Part shown: piece by piece, positions 6,854 to 12,527 of the stretch
How positions within the stretch are numbered: the stretch's first letter is position 1
How the letters are laid out: each line of letters begins with the position of its first letter
Assembly (NCBI GenBank): GCA_016302725.1
Contig: JAEDNB010000048.1
Span: forward strand, 1 to 12,527
Direction: 5' to 3'
DNA: 12,527 bases
Origin: Lentisphaeria bacterium
GTDB lineage: Bacteria > Verrucomicrobiota > Lentisphaeria > Oligosphaerales > Oligosphaeraceae
The notes under the pieces: model-generated
Seen by the model: only the letters and a program-made list of their open reading frames with translations
Told to the model about the DNA's origin: nothing
Databases searched by the model: none
Position numbers and translations under genes: made by a program

Positions 6854-7252
6854 ATGACCACCGAATACCCCGATAGCAACACACTCGGCTTCAATGAACA
6901 CCATGTCTGGGCGCAGACCAGCAAGAAAAACCACACTGCGCTGGTGGGCATCACCGATTTCCTGGCCGAGGAATTGACAGACATCGCCAGCATCGACATC
7001 CCCATGGAGGGGGATGAGGTGGAAATGGATTCCCTGGTAATCCATCTCCACGTCAAAAACCGCATCCGACATGTGCGCTGCCCCCTGACAGGACGCGTCC
7101 TGGAGGTCAACCAGGAGGTGTTGGACGACCCCTCCCAAATCTACCTGGACTGGCACAAGGCCTGGCTCTTCAAGATGGAGTACGACGACCCCAATGAACT
7201 GAACCTGCTCATGAACGGGCCGCAGTACGCAAAATACCTGGACAACCTGTGA
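6854..7252 (+). CDS. gcvH: GcvH-like (glycine cleavage H-like) protein with displaced lipoyl lysine
   Basis: This 132-residue protein has the H-protein layout and length. The N-terminal FNEHHVWAQ resembles the usual HEW segment, followed by VGITDFLAEEL (31-41) and a DIP/EGDEVE turn (48-57). Next come CPLTGRVLEVN (76-86), which replaces the SPVSGEVVEVN-type segment, and WLFKM before a C-terminal helix. H-proteins carry lipoate on Lys of an ESVKA motif and shuttle intermediates in glycine cleavage. Here the region reads IHLHVKNRIRHVR. Aligned without gaps from Pro50 to Pro77 with E. coli GcvH, the lipoyl position is Asn69, Lys68 is one residue early, and the usual Glu is His66. It may be unlipoylated, lipoylated in a shifted register, or a non-canonical H-like carrier. 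AGGAG lies 7 bases upstream and fixes the start. No gcvT or gcvP is in the window. Confidence 0.8.
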   Translation: MTTEYPDSNTLGFNEHHVWAQTSKKNHTALVGITDFLAEELTDIASIDIPMEGDEVEMDSLVIHLHVKNRIRHVRCPLTGRVLEVNQEVLDDPSQIYLDWHKAWLFKMEYDDPNELNLLMNGPQYAKYLDNL

Positions 7253-7341
7253 ATTTCAGGAAGATGGGGGTCGAAAGGGCCGGCCTCCGCCCCTGGCGAG
7301 GCACGGCGGCGTTCCCCGGAAACGGAGATTCCGCTCCCTGC

Positions 7342-7364
7342 CGTGAGGAGGCGCCCCCCTCACG
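7342..7364 (+). terminator. Weak terminator-like hairpin after gcvH-like gene
   Basis: CGTGAGG (7342-7348) pairs perfectly with CCTCACG (7358-7364) around a 9-base loop. It is followed by a pyrimidine-rich stretch, but without a real T-run. It could reduce transcription between the gcvH-like and membrane-protein genes, or be incidental in this GC-rich spacer (7253-7399), which otherwise holds nothing I can name. Confidence 0.3.
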
Positions 7365-7399
7365 TCCTTCCCCGTCCTTATTCCATTCCCCCTTGATTT

Positions 7400-8134
7400 A
7401 TGGCACGACGTGGCATTTCCTTGGCCTTCTATTTTTGCGGGGCGGGGATTCTGTCGTTGCTTCTGGCGGACATCGGCCAGTTTCCTTTTCCCGCCTTGCT
7501 GGTGGGGCATTGGCTGGAGGCGGCCAGCCTGTGCTTCTTCCTTGCGGCCGTATGCCATCCTGGCGGTGCCTGGCGGCAGGCCGCCGTGGCCTTGACAATG
7601 GTGGCGCTGGGGCTTTCCCCCTTTCCCCGGTGGTGCGGCCTCATGTCCTGGAGCGGCTCCCCCGAGACCTCCTCCCACTTTATCTACGTGCAGGTCTGCG
7701 CCATCGCCTGGTTTGCCGCCATGGCGTATTCCATCGTCGCCTTCTCCTTGATGCAGGCAAGGCATAGCCCCAAGAAGGGATTCAGGAGGATTTTCCTTCG
7801 CGTCCCCTACTATCTCCTGGGAGGCCCGCCCCTCTTCTTGGTTGTCTTCATCCTGGTTTTCTTCCTCTTCCCCACGGGGCAGGGCCGCGTCCAGGATTTC
7901 AAGACGAGCAACATGGTCTGGTTCCTGTTGACGGATGCAGGATTGTATCCCCTGTGGAAGGTGCTGGTGCACATTTCCCTGGGGGCGCAGGTGCTGGGCA
8001 TGTCACCTTCCATCCATTTCCTCTGGAAACGATGGAGCAATCCGGGGTGCCGGCGGGGCCAGGAAAGGCCCGGGGAGGAGTCCCCTCCCTGTCCCGCACC
8101 CCCCTTGCAAGAAAAGAACCCCCCGGCTCCGTGA
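7400..8134 (+). CDS. Unrecognised small integral membrane protein
   Basis: I do not recognise the family. The 244-residue product is strongly hydrophobic, with likely membrane spans at about residues 6-24, 31-51, 60-73, 94-117, 139-158 and 173-200, so five or six helices. There is no signal peptide beyond the first span and no obvious catalytic motif. A basic loop RHSPKKGFRRIFLR (121-134) lies between spans four and five and probably faces the cytoplasm. The last ~30 residues are low-complexity, rich in Pro, Glu and Gly, and are encoded by DNA that also forms the terminator at 8119-8155; the stop codon lies in its loop. That tail may therefore be constrained by RNA structure rather than protein function. 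ATG 7400 has no Shine-Dalgarno and follows a pyrimidine-rich leader. Hydrophobicity and codon pattern support a real gene; the function is unknown. Confidence 0.7.
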   Translation: MARRGISLAFYFCGAGILSLLLADIGQFPFPALLVGHWLEAASLCFFLAAVCHPGGAWRQAAVALTMVALGLSPFPRWCGLMSWSGSPETSSHFIYVQVCAIAWFAAMAYSIVAFSLMQARHSPKKGFRRIFLRVPYYLLGGPPLFLVVFILVFFLFPTGQGRVQDFKTSNMVWFLLTDAGLYPLWKVLVHISLGAQVLGMSPSIHFLWKRWSNPGCRRGQERPGEESPPCPAPPLQEKNPPAP

Positions 8135-8155
8135 AGGGAGTCCGGGGGGCGTTTT
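8119..8155 (+). terminator. Strong intrinsic terminator overlapping the membrane-protein stop, upstream of pyrF
   Basis: CCCCCCGG-CTCC (8119-8130) pairs with GGAG-(T)-CCGGGGGG (8137-8149), with one bulged T and a 6-base loop. It is preceded by an A-rich stretch and followed by a short T4 run (8152-8155). The TGA stop of the membrane-protein ORF (8132-8134) is in the loop. The start codon of pyrF is only ~40 bases beyond the stem, leaving little room for a separate promoter, so the element may act as an attenuator. Confidence 0.75.
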
Positions 8156-8176
8156 GCGCCAACCCCAGAATAGACG

Positions 8177-8182
8177 AAGGAG
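8177..8182 (+). promoter_or_regulatory. Ribosome binding site deciding the pyrF start
   Basis: AAGGAG ends 7 bases before ATG 8190 but only 1 base before the in-frame ATG 8184. The second ATG is therefore the better start. Confidence 0.75.
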
Positions 8183-8189
8183 AATGAAG

Positions 8190-8879
8190 ATGTCGAGAAA
8201 GACACGTCTCATCAGCGCCCTGGATTTGCCCGAGTTGGACCAGGCCCTGGCCATGGTTGATCGAATCGGCGGCGCCGTGGAGTGGTACAAGGTGGGAAAG
8301 CAACTCTTCACCCACTACGGGCCGCAGGTGGTCCGGGAACTAAAAGCCCGGGGCAAGAAGGTCTTCCTGGACATGAAATTCCACGACATTCCCAACACCG
8401 TGGCCAATGCCATCCGTTCCGGCGCCCTCATTGGCGGGGACATCATCGATGTCCACGCCTCCGGCGGGCCCGCCATGCTGGCGGCCGCCGCCGAGGCCAT
8501 GAGGGAGACGGGGGCCAAGGTCATTGGCGTGACGGTCCTCACCAGCATGGACCAGGCCCAGTTGGAGGCCATCGGGATTTCGGCCACTCCCCAGGAGCAG
8601 GTGCTTCGCCTGGCGCATCTGGTAGGCGATGCGGGGCTTTCCGGGGTGGTGTGCTCGGCCCTGGAACTGCCCATGCTGCGAAAGGAGATGGGGGAGGAGT
8701 TTCTGACGGTTGTCCCCGGCATTCGTCCCGCCGGGGTGTCGGCGGGGGACCAGAAGCGGATCATGACGCCCCGGCAGGCCAAGGAGGCGGGCGCCGATTT
8801 CATCGTGGTGGGGCGCCCCATCCTGGCCGATCCCGAGCCCGCCGAAGCCGCCGCCCGTATCCTCCAGGAACTGGCGTAG
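8190..8879 (+). CDS. pyrF: Orotidine 5'-phosphate decarboxylase
   Basis: This enzyme catalyses the last step of UMP synthesis, decarboxylating OMP in the cytoplasm. The 229-residue product is a class I bacterial OMP decarboxylase of normal length. It starts with the substrate-binding ALDLP (10-14) and VGKQLF (35-40) segments and has the catalytic DMKFHDIPNT block (Asp61, Lys63, Asp66, Ile67). VVPGIRP and VVGRPIL, which form the phosphate-binding end of the TIM barrel, follow near the C-terminus. ATG 8190 is chosen on ribosome-binding-site spacing. The gene lies immediately downstream of a strong hairpin terminator that overlaps the preceding ORF, an arrangement that could give pyrimidine-responsive attenuation (inference). 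No other pyr genes are nearby; the beta-galactosidase gene follows after 55 bases and may be co-transcribed. Confidence 0.97.
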   Translation: MSRKTRLISALDLPELDQALAMVDRIGGAVEWYKVGKQLFTHYGPQVVRELKARGKKVFLDMKFHDIPNTVANAIRSGALIGGDIIDVHASGGPAMLAAAAEAMRETGAKVIGVTVLTSMDQAQLEAIGISATPQEQVLRLAHLVGDAGLSGVVCSALELPMLRKEMGEEFLTVVPGIRPAGVSAGDQKRIMTPRQAKEAGADFIVVGRPILADPEPAEAAARILQELA

Positions 8880-8934
8880 TCGGCCCCCTTCCAGCCCCCT
8901 TTCCCTCCCTTCCACATCCCCTTTCAGATAGACA
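8880..8934 (+). other. Pyrimidine-rich leader of the beta-galactosidase gene
   Basis: From 8885 to 8925 the spacer is almost all C and T with a few purines, then AGATAGACA leads into ATG 8935. No Shine-Dalgarno, promoter or terminator is apparent. It resembles the pyrimidine-rich leaders at 2034-2103 and 7360-7399, both also in front of start codons without a Shine-Dalgarno. Confidence 0.45.
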
Positions 8935-11900
8935 ATGCGTCTCTTTGACTTGAATGCCCGTCTCTGGGAATCCCCCATGGTTCCCCAGGTGAATCTCCTC
9001 CCCAGCCGCTCCCCCCTTTTCAGTTGGAAGACGGAGGAGGAGGCCCGGCGGGGAAGCTGGGAGCCCTTCCAGTGCCCCGCCATCGAAAGCCTGAATGGAC
9101 AGTGGCGCTTCTGGCTCTTCTCCCGTCCGGAGGAGGTGCCCATGGAGTTGCTGGAGGGGAGGGAATTGCCCGGGGAGGCCCCCATCCAGGTGCCGGGGAA
9201 CTGGACTTGCCAGGGCTTTGACAATCCCCACTATGTGAATGTCTGCATGCCCTTCAAGGATACGCCGCCCCTGGTGCCCGCCCAACGGAATCCCTGCGGC
9301 GTCTATCGACGGGAGTTCCTGGTGCGGGAAACCATGGAACGCCTGGTGCTCCATTTCGGGGGCATGGAAACATGCGGCTTCGTCTATGTGAACGGCCAGG
9401 GGGTGGGCATGGCCAAGGACTCCCGCACCTCCTGCGAGTTCGATATCACCGATTTCGTGAAGCCTGGACAGAAAAACCAGCTGACCGTGCTGGTCATCCG
9501 ATGGTCCGACGGCTCCTTCCTGGAATGCCAGGACCATTGGCGCATGGCGGGATTGATCCGGGATGTCTATCTCCACTATACCCCGGAAAACCATATCGCC
9601 GACCTCTTTGCCCAGACCACCCTGGACGAAGAGACGGAATCCACCGGCATCCTCACTCTCCGGCTGGACGCCGCCTTCCGGAAAGCCCATGTCATCCCCC
9701 AGGGATGGCATTTCCGCCTCCAACTCTACGACGGGGAAACCCCTCTCTGGAAAACACCCAGGGAACTGCCCTTCTTTGAAAACGGCAACATGTACCATTA
9801 TCCCAAGGAGGAACGACTCCAGCCCCTGGCAGAGGAGACCTTCTCCTTCCCCAAGGTGAAGCGCTGGAGCGCCGAAACCCCCTTCCTCTATCGCCTCACC
9901 GTATGCCTCGTCAATCCCCAGGGGGAGGTGGTGGAGGCCACCGGCACGGATGTGGGCTTCCGAAGCGTCCGCCGGAAGAACGGGAGCCTCCTGGTGAACG
10001 GAAAGCCCGTGAAATTCCTCGGCGTGAATCGCCATGATTTCGACGAGAGAATGGGAAAGACCGTGACGCCCCAAAGCATCCGCCAGGATCTCCTCCTGAT
10101 GAAAAAACTGAATTTCAACGCCATCCGCACCTGCCACTATCCCAATGACGAACGCCTCTGCGCCCTGGCTGGCGAACTGGGATTCTATGTCATCAGCGAG
10201 GCCAATATCGAATGCCATGCCTACTGCGACCACATGACGGACGAACCTCGCTGGCTCCCTTCCATGCTGGATAGGGTGCGCCGAATGGTGGGTATCTATA
10301 AAAACTTCCCATGCATTCACTTATGGTCTTTGGGAAATGAGGCGGGCCGGGGCGCCGATTTCATCGCCCTGGCGGCCTGGGTGAAGGCCTACGATCCTTC
10401 CCGGGGCGTCCATTACTGCGAACTCACCCGAAAGATGACCGTCGATGAACGGGGGCATGGTTTCTACGTGCCCCATGACGGAGAGGCCTGGATCGACACG
10501 GTCTCCCCCATGTATCCTTCTTTCGAGTCCATGGAGGCCTGGGCCCGGGACAATATGCCCGTGGAGTCCCGCCCCTTCATCCCCTGCGAATACACCCATG
10601 CCATGGGCAACTCCAATGGAAGCCTCCATCAGTATTTCCGCTTCTTCCGAAAGTATCCCCGCTTCCAGGGGGGATACATCTGGGACTGGGTGGACCAGGG
10701 GTTGCGGAAGAGCGATGACAAGGGAAGGGAGTACTGGGCCTACGGCGGGGATTTCGGCGACCATCCCAACGACGGCAATTTCTGCATCAACGGGATGGTG
10801 CTGCCAGACCGCACACCCCATCCTTCCTGCCAGGAGTTCCAACATCTGGCGCGCCCCTTCGATTTCCAGGCAAGGGAACCCGTCCGCCAAGAATATCTTC
10901 TCCACAACTGGCGCTTCTTCACTTCCTTGGATGACCTTTCCTTCTCCTGGGAACTCCAGAAGGAGGGACAAGTGCTCTGCCAGGGAGATGTGCCCGCGGA
11001 GGCCGCGGCCGGGCTGGGCCCCGGGGAATGCAGGGCCGTGTCGTTGGGGAATGCCCTCCTGAAGGGGCTCTCCCGCCTCCCCGGCGAAGAGGTCTTTTTG
11101 ACCATCCGGGGATGCCAAAAGGAGGAAACTCCATGGGCCCCAGCCGGATATGTGGTGGCAAGCCAGCAGTTCTGCCTCACGGAATATGTTCCCGAAAATC
11201 CCCGGGAAACCTTCCCCTCACTCCCGGCAACCCACCTGGCCTTCAGCGAAAATACCATCAGCGACGGGGAAAGCCTGGTCCACTTCACCGATGGAGCCAT
11301 GCCCGATCAATGGCTCTTCCGGGGAGAAAAAATCCTGCAGGAAGCGGCTGCCGAACAATTCGTCCGGGGACTGGTGGACAACGATGGAATCCTCAGCGAA
11401 ATCCAAAATCCCTGGCGCATGGCTCACACCTGGCTGGAACAATGGGACCTCTTCCATCTCCAAAGGACGGAAACGCTGGCCTCCAGTTCCCTCCAGGAAG
11501 ATGGCGCCCTGGCGATGCGAAGCCAAGCCACCTATGCCGCAAAAAACCAGGCTTCCTTCACCGTGGAACGACAGCTGACGTTCCGGTTGGACGGCTCCCT
11601 GGAGGTGAATCTCACCTTCCACGTCCCCCAGGAATTGGAGGATGTGCCCCGCCTGGGCCTCTCCCTGCCCCTGCCCTCCAGTTTCCAAACCCTCCGCTTC
11701 TTCGGAAACGGTCCCCAGGAAAGCTACTGGGACAGAAAGACGGGATGCCTGGTGGGATACTACGAACAAACCGTCGCCCAACAACTCTTCCCCTATGTGA
11801 AACCCCAGGAATCCGGAAACCATACCGGCATCCGGGCCATCGCCCTGGAAAATGGAAGGGTGGGACTCATGGCCGTGGGCCTGGACATGGAATTGGAAGC

Positions 11901-12156
11901 CTCCGCCCTCCCGTATGCCCCAGAGGACCTCTTTGCCGCTCGCCACCGAAATGAACTGACCCCACGGAAAAACGTCTTCCTGAATCTGGATCTCCACCAA
12001 AGGGGACTGGGAACCCGCTCCTGCGGGGAAGATACGGTGGAGGAATGCCGACTCCATGCCGGCTCCCATCGCCTCTCTTTCCGGCTCTTCCCCTATCCCG
12101 CCGGACTCTCCCAGCCCGACTGGATGAAACTCGCCCGACAACTCCAAAGGCCCTAG
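8935..12156 (+). CDS. lacZ: GH2 beta-galactosidase, LacZ-type
   Basis: This 1073-residue glycoside hydrolase family 2 enzyme is slightly longer than E. coli LacZ (1024) and has the same five-part plan. The jelly-roll sugar-binding domain (~45-215) contains RWSDGSFLECQDHWRM (Asp192 matching the LacZ substrate-binding Asp). An Ig-like domain, the TIM barrel (~350-645), a second Ig-like domain and the C-terminal small-chain domain (~775-1065) follow. The acid/base is Glu469 in WSLGNEAG, the nucleophile Glu552 in CEYTHAMGNSNG, and Glu426/His428 match the Mg2+ site. GGDFGDHPNDGNFCING is also conserved. Near the end, the GGDxSW-type motif carrying LacZ Trp999 is replaced by GLGTRSCGEDTV, so lactose need not be the natural substrate. 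There is no signal peptide, so it is probably cytoplasmic and acts on imported oligosaccharides. The start ATG has no Shine-Dalgarno; Met15 is an alternative. Confidence 0.93.
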   Translation: MRLFDLNARLWESPMVPQVNLLPSRSPLFSWKTEEEARRGSWEPFQCPAIESLNGQWRFWLFSRPEEVPMELLEGRELPGEAPIQVPGNWTCQGFDNPHYVNVCMPFKDTPPLVPAQRNPCGVYRREFLVRETMERLVLHFGGMETCGFVYVNGQGVGMAKDSRTSCEFDITDFVKPGQKNQLTVLVIRWSDGSFLECQDHWRMAGLIRDVYLHYTPENHIADLFAQTTLDEETESTGILTLRLDAAFRKAHVIPQGWHFRLQLYDGETPLWKTPRELPFFENGNMYHYPKEERLQPLAEETFSFPKVKRWSAETPFLYRLTVCLVNPQGEVVEATGTDVGFRSVRRKNGSLLVNGKPVKFLGVNRHDFDERMGKTVTPQSIRQDLLLMKKLNFNAIRTCHYPNDERLCALAGELGFYVISEANIECHAYCDHMTDEPRWLPSMLDRVRRMVGIYKNFPCIHLWSLGNEAGRGADFIALAAWVKAYDPSRGVHYCELTRKMTVDERGHGFYVPHDGEAWIDTVSPMYPSFESMEAWARDNMPVESRPFIPCEYTHAMGNSNGSLHQYFRFFRKYPRFQGGYIWDWVDQGLRKSDDKGREYWAYGGDFGDHPNDGNFCINGMVLPDRTPHPSCQEFQHLARPFDFQAREPVRQEYLLHNWRFFTSLDDLSFSWELQKEGQVLCQGDVPAEAAAGLGPGECRAVSLGNALLKGLSRLPGEEVFLTIRGCQKEETPWAPAGYVVASQQFCLTEYVPENPRETFPSLPATHLAFSENTISDGESLVHFTDGAMPDQWLFRGEKILQEAAAEQFVRGLVDNDGILSEIQNPWRMAHTWLEQWDLFHLQRTETLASSSLQEDGALAMRSQATYAAKNQASFTVERQLTFRLDGSLEVNLTFHVPQELEDVPRLGLSLPLPSSFQTLRFFGNGPQESYWDRKTGCLVGYYEQTVAQQLFPYVKPQESGNHTGIRAIALENGRVGLMAVGLDMELEASALPYAPEDLFAARHRNELTPRKNVFLNLDLHQRGLGTRSCGEDTVEECRLHAGSHRLSFRLFPYPAGLSQPDWMKLARQLQRP

Positions 12157-12173
12157 CCCAACAAAGGCGCTTC

Positions 12174-12219
12174 GTGTAAACACGGAGACCACGGAGAGTT
12201 TTACACGGAGGGCACGGAA
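12174..12219. repeat. CACGGAG-type short repeats with a stem-loop
   Basis: CACGGAG occurs at 12181-12187, 12190-12196 and 12204-12210, and CACGGAA at 12213-12219, giving two pairs each with a 9-base period. GTGTAAA (12174-12180) and TTTACAC (12200-12206) are perfect inverted repeats enclosing the first pair. Similar CACRGAG-rich intergenic repeats occur in a range of bacteria; I cannot assign a family without a search. Confidence 0.6.
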
Positions 12220-12222
12220 ACG

Positions 12223-12236
12223 CCCGGCAAGCCGGG
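12223..12236 (+). terminator. Small GC hairpin after lacZ, weak terminator candidate
   Basis: CCCGG (12223-12227) pairs with CCGGG (12232-12236) over a CAAG loop, 66 bases past the lacZ stop. No T-run follows, so intrinsic termination is doubtful. Confidence 0.3.
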
Positions 12237-12256
12237 GGTGCGTTAAGTCGTTTGGG

Positions 12257-12336
12257 TCTAGATTTCTAGATTTCTAGATTTCTAGATTTCTAGATTTCTA
12301 GATTTCTAGATTTCTAGATTTCTAGATTTCTAGATT
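12257..12336. repeat. Tandem array: ten perfect copies of TCTAGATT
   Basis: Ten identical 8-bp units run without interruption over 80 bases. Each contains the palindrome TCTAGA and hence CTAG, a tetranucleotide generally rare in bacterial genomes. Because 8 is not a multiple of 3 and TAG appears on both strands, the array is closed in every frame and cannot be coding. The last TT of the array adjoins and shares one base with the TTGACA at 12336-12341, placing the array just upstream of a candidate promoter. Perfect octamer repeats of this kind can change copy number by slippage. Confidence 0.97.
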
Positions 12337-12364
12337 TGACAAAGGATTTGAGAGTAGAATTAAT
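12336..12364 (+). promoter_or_regulatory. Consensus -35 promoter candidate next to the octamer array
   Basis: A perfect TTGACA (12336-12341) is followed by a 17-base spacer and ATTAAT (12359-12364, four of six matches to TATAAT). The predicted start site near 12371 is only a few bases before ATG 12374, giving a nearly leaderless message. The AT-rich array directly upstream would occupy the UP-element position. Confidence 0.55.
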
Positions 12365-12373
12365 GCAGAGATA

Positions 12374-12527
12374 ATGTCTGACTCCTCTTTGTATTACCTT
12401 TTGGTAATACGTCGTGGATGTGCTGACGTGAAAAACATACCAGATAGACCAGATGGCTATCAATATGTCTTCCCTTTTCAAGATCGCGCCATCTATTGTT
12501 CAGAATATGAAAGGGAAGATTATAAAA
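12374..12527 (+). CDS. Unrecognised partial ORF, 3' end outside window
   Basis: An open frame begins with ATG 12374 and stays open for 51 codons to the window edge (starts MSDSSLYYLL, later YVFPFQDRAIYCSEYEREDY). I do not recognise the protein. It is rich in Tyr and charged residues, and its AT-richer DNA and codon choice (TAT, AAA, GAA, TTG) differ from the GC-rich genes to the left. There is no clear Shine-Dalgarno; the promoter candidate at 12336-12364 would give a near-leaderless transcript. A perfect hairpin lies across codons 6-13. The composition shift suggests a separately acquired locus. The chance that this frame is open by accident over 51 codons is not negligible. Confidence 0.4.
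   Translation, partial: MSDSSLYYLLVIRRGCADVKNIPDRPDGYQYVFPFQDRAIYCSEYEREDYK
12391..12410. promoter_or_regulatory. Perfect 8-bp inverted repeat near the start of the last ORF
   Basis: GTATTACC (12391-12398) and GGTAATAC (12403-12410) are perfect inverted repeats around TTTT. It may be a protein-binding site about 20-40 bases downstream of the predicted transcription start, or an mRNA hairpin in the first codons. The loop is T4 and no T-run follows, so it is not a terminator. Confidence 0.5.

Noticed and set aside
6854..7252. Glycine-cleavage operon
   Set aside because: No gcvT or gcvP is in the window, and the lipoylation motif is not canonical; only an isolated H-like gene is supported.
8800..10320. 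506-codon open frame on the - strand
   Set aside because: It is antisense to the GH2 gene, whose catalytic motifs are unmistakable; the minus-strand product shows no recognisable features.
12257..12336. CRISPR array
   Set aside because: The repeats are 8 bp with no spacers; it is a simple tandem repeat.

Overview
The window is a GC-rich bacterial segment in which every convincing gene lies on the + strand. From start to end it carries: the C-terminal half of a glycogen phosphorylase; a NagD-type HAD phosphatase; a UPF0210/DUF711 (PFL-like) protein; a DUF5107 protein with a TPR-like tail; an Mrp/NBP35-family Fe-S ATPase; a divergent glycine-cleavage H-like protein; a small unrecognised membrane protein; orotidine-5'-phosphate decarboxylase (pyrF); a large cytoplasmic GH2 beta-galactosidase; and, after a repeat-filled AT-richer spacer, the first 51 codons of an unrecognised ORF. 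The mix (storage glycan use, beta-galactoside cleavage, a UPF0210 protein, an N-terminal-cysteine Mrp) suits an anaerobic carbohydrate fermenter. DUF5107-TPR proteins, LacZ-family enzymes and many start codons without Shine-Dalgarno sequences would fit a Lentisphaerota/PVC-like gut bacterium, but this taxonomic guess is tentative.

Layout. Bases 1-2033 hold glgP and the HAD gene, 13 bases apart. A 70-base, almost pure pyrimidine spacer containing a perfect mirror repeat leads to UPF0210 (2104-3483). A short AT-rich spacer with a 7-bp inverted repeat leads to DUF5107-TPR (3532-5550). The 292-base gap at 5551-5842 is the best-looking control region of the main block: TGTCA repeats at about 20-base intervals, a candidate promoter, a GC hairpin and a clear Shine-Dalgarno in front of mrp. 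The genes mrp, gcvH-like and membrane protein follow at 147-base spacings. An intrinsic terminator overlaps the stop codon of the membrane ORF and sits just upstream of pyrF; the arrangement recalls translation-coupled attenuation. The beta-galactosidase follows pyrF after another pyrimidine-rich leader.

The right end (12157-12527) differs in texture. It has CACGGAG-type repeats, a small GC hairpin, ten perfect tandem copies of an 8-bp unit (TCTAGATT) abutting a consensus -35 element, and a near-leaderless partial ORF with a perfect 8-bp inverted repeat in its first codons. This looks like the start of an accessory, possibly phase-variable, locus.

Functional links are partly inference. GlgP, the HAD phosphatase, DUF5107 and GH2 point to cytoplasmic sugar metabolism. 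Mrp beside an H-like protein whose lipoyl-lysine position reads Asn, with no other glycine-cleavage gene in view, is the most biochemically puzzling pairing.
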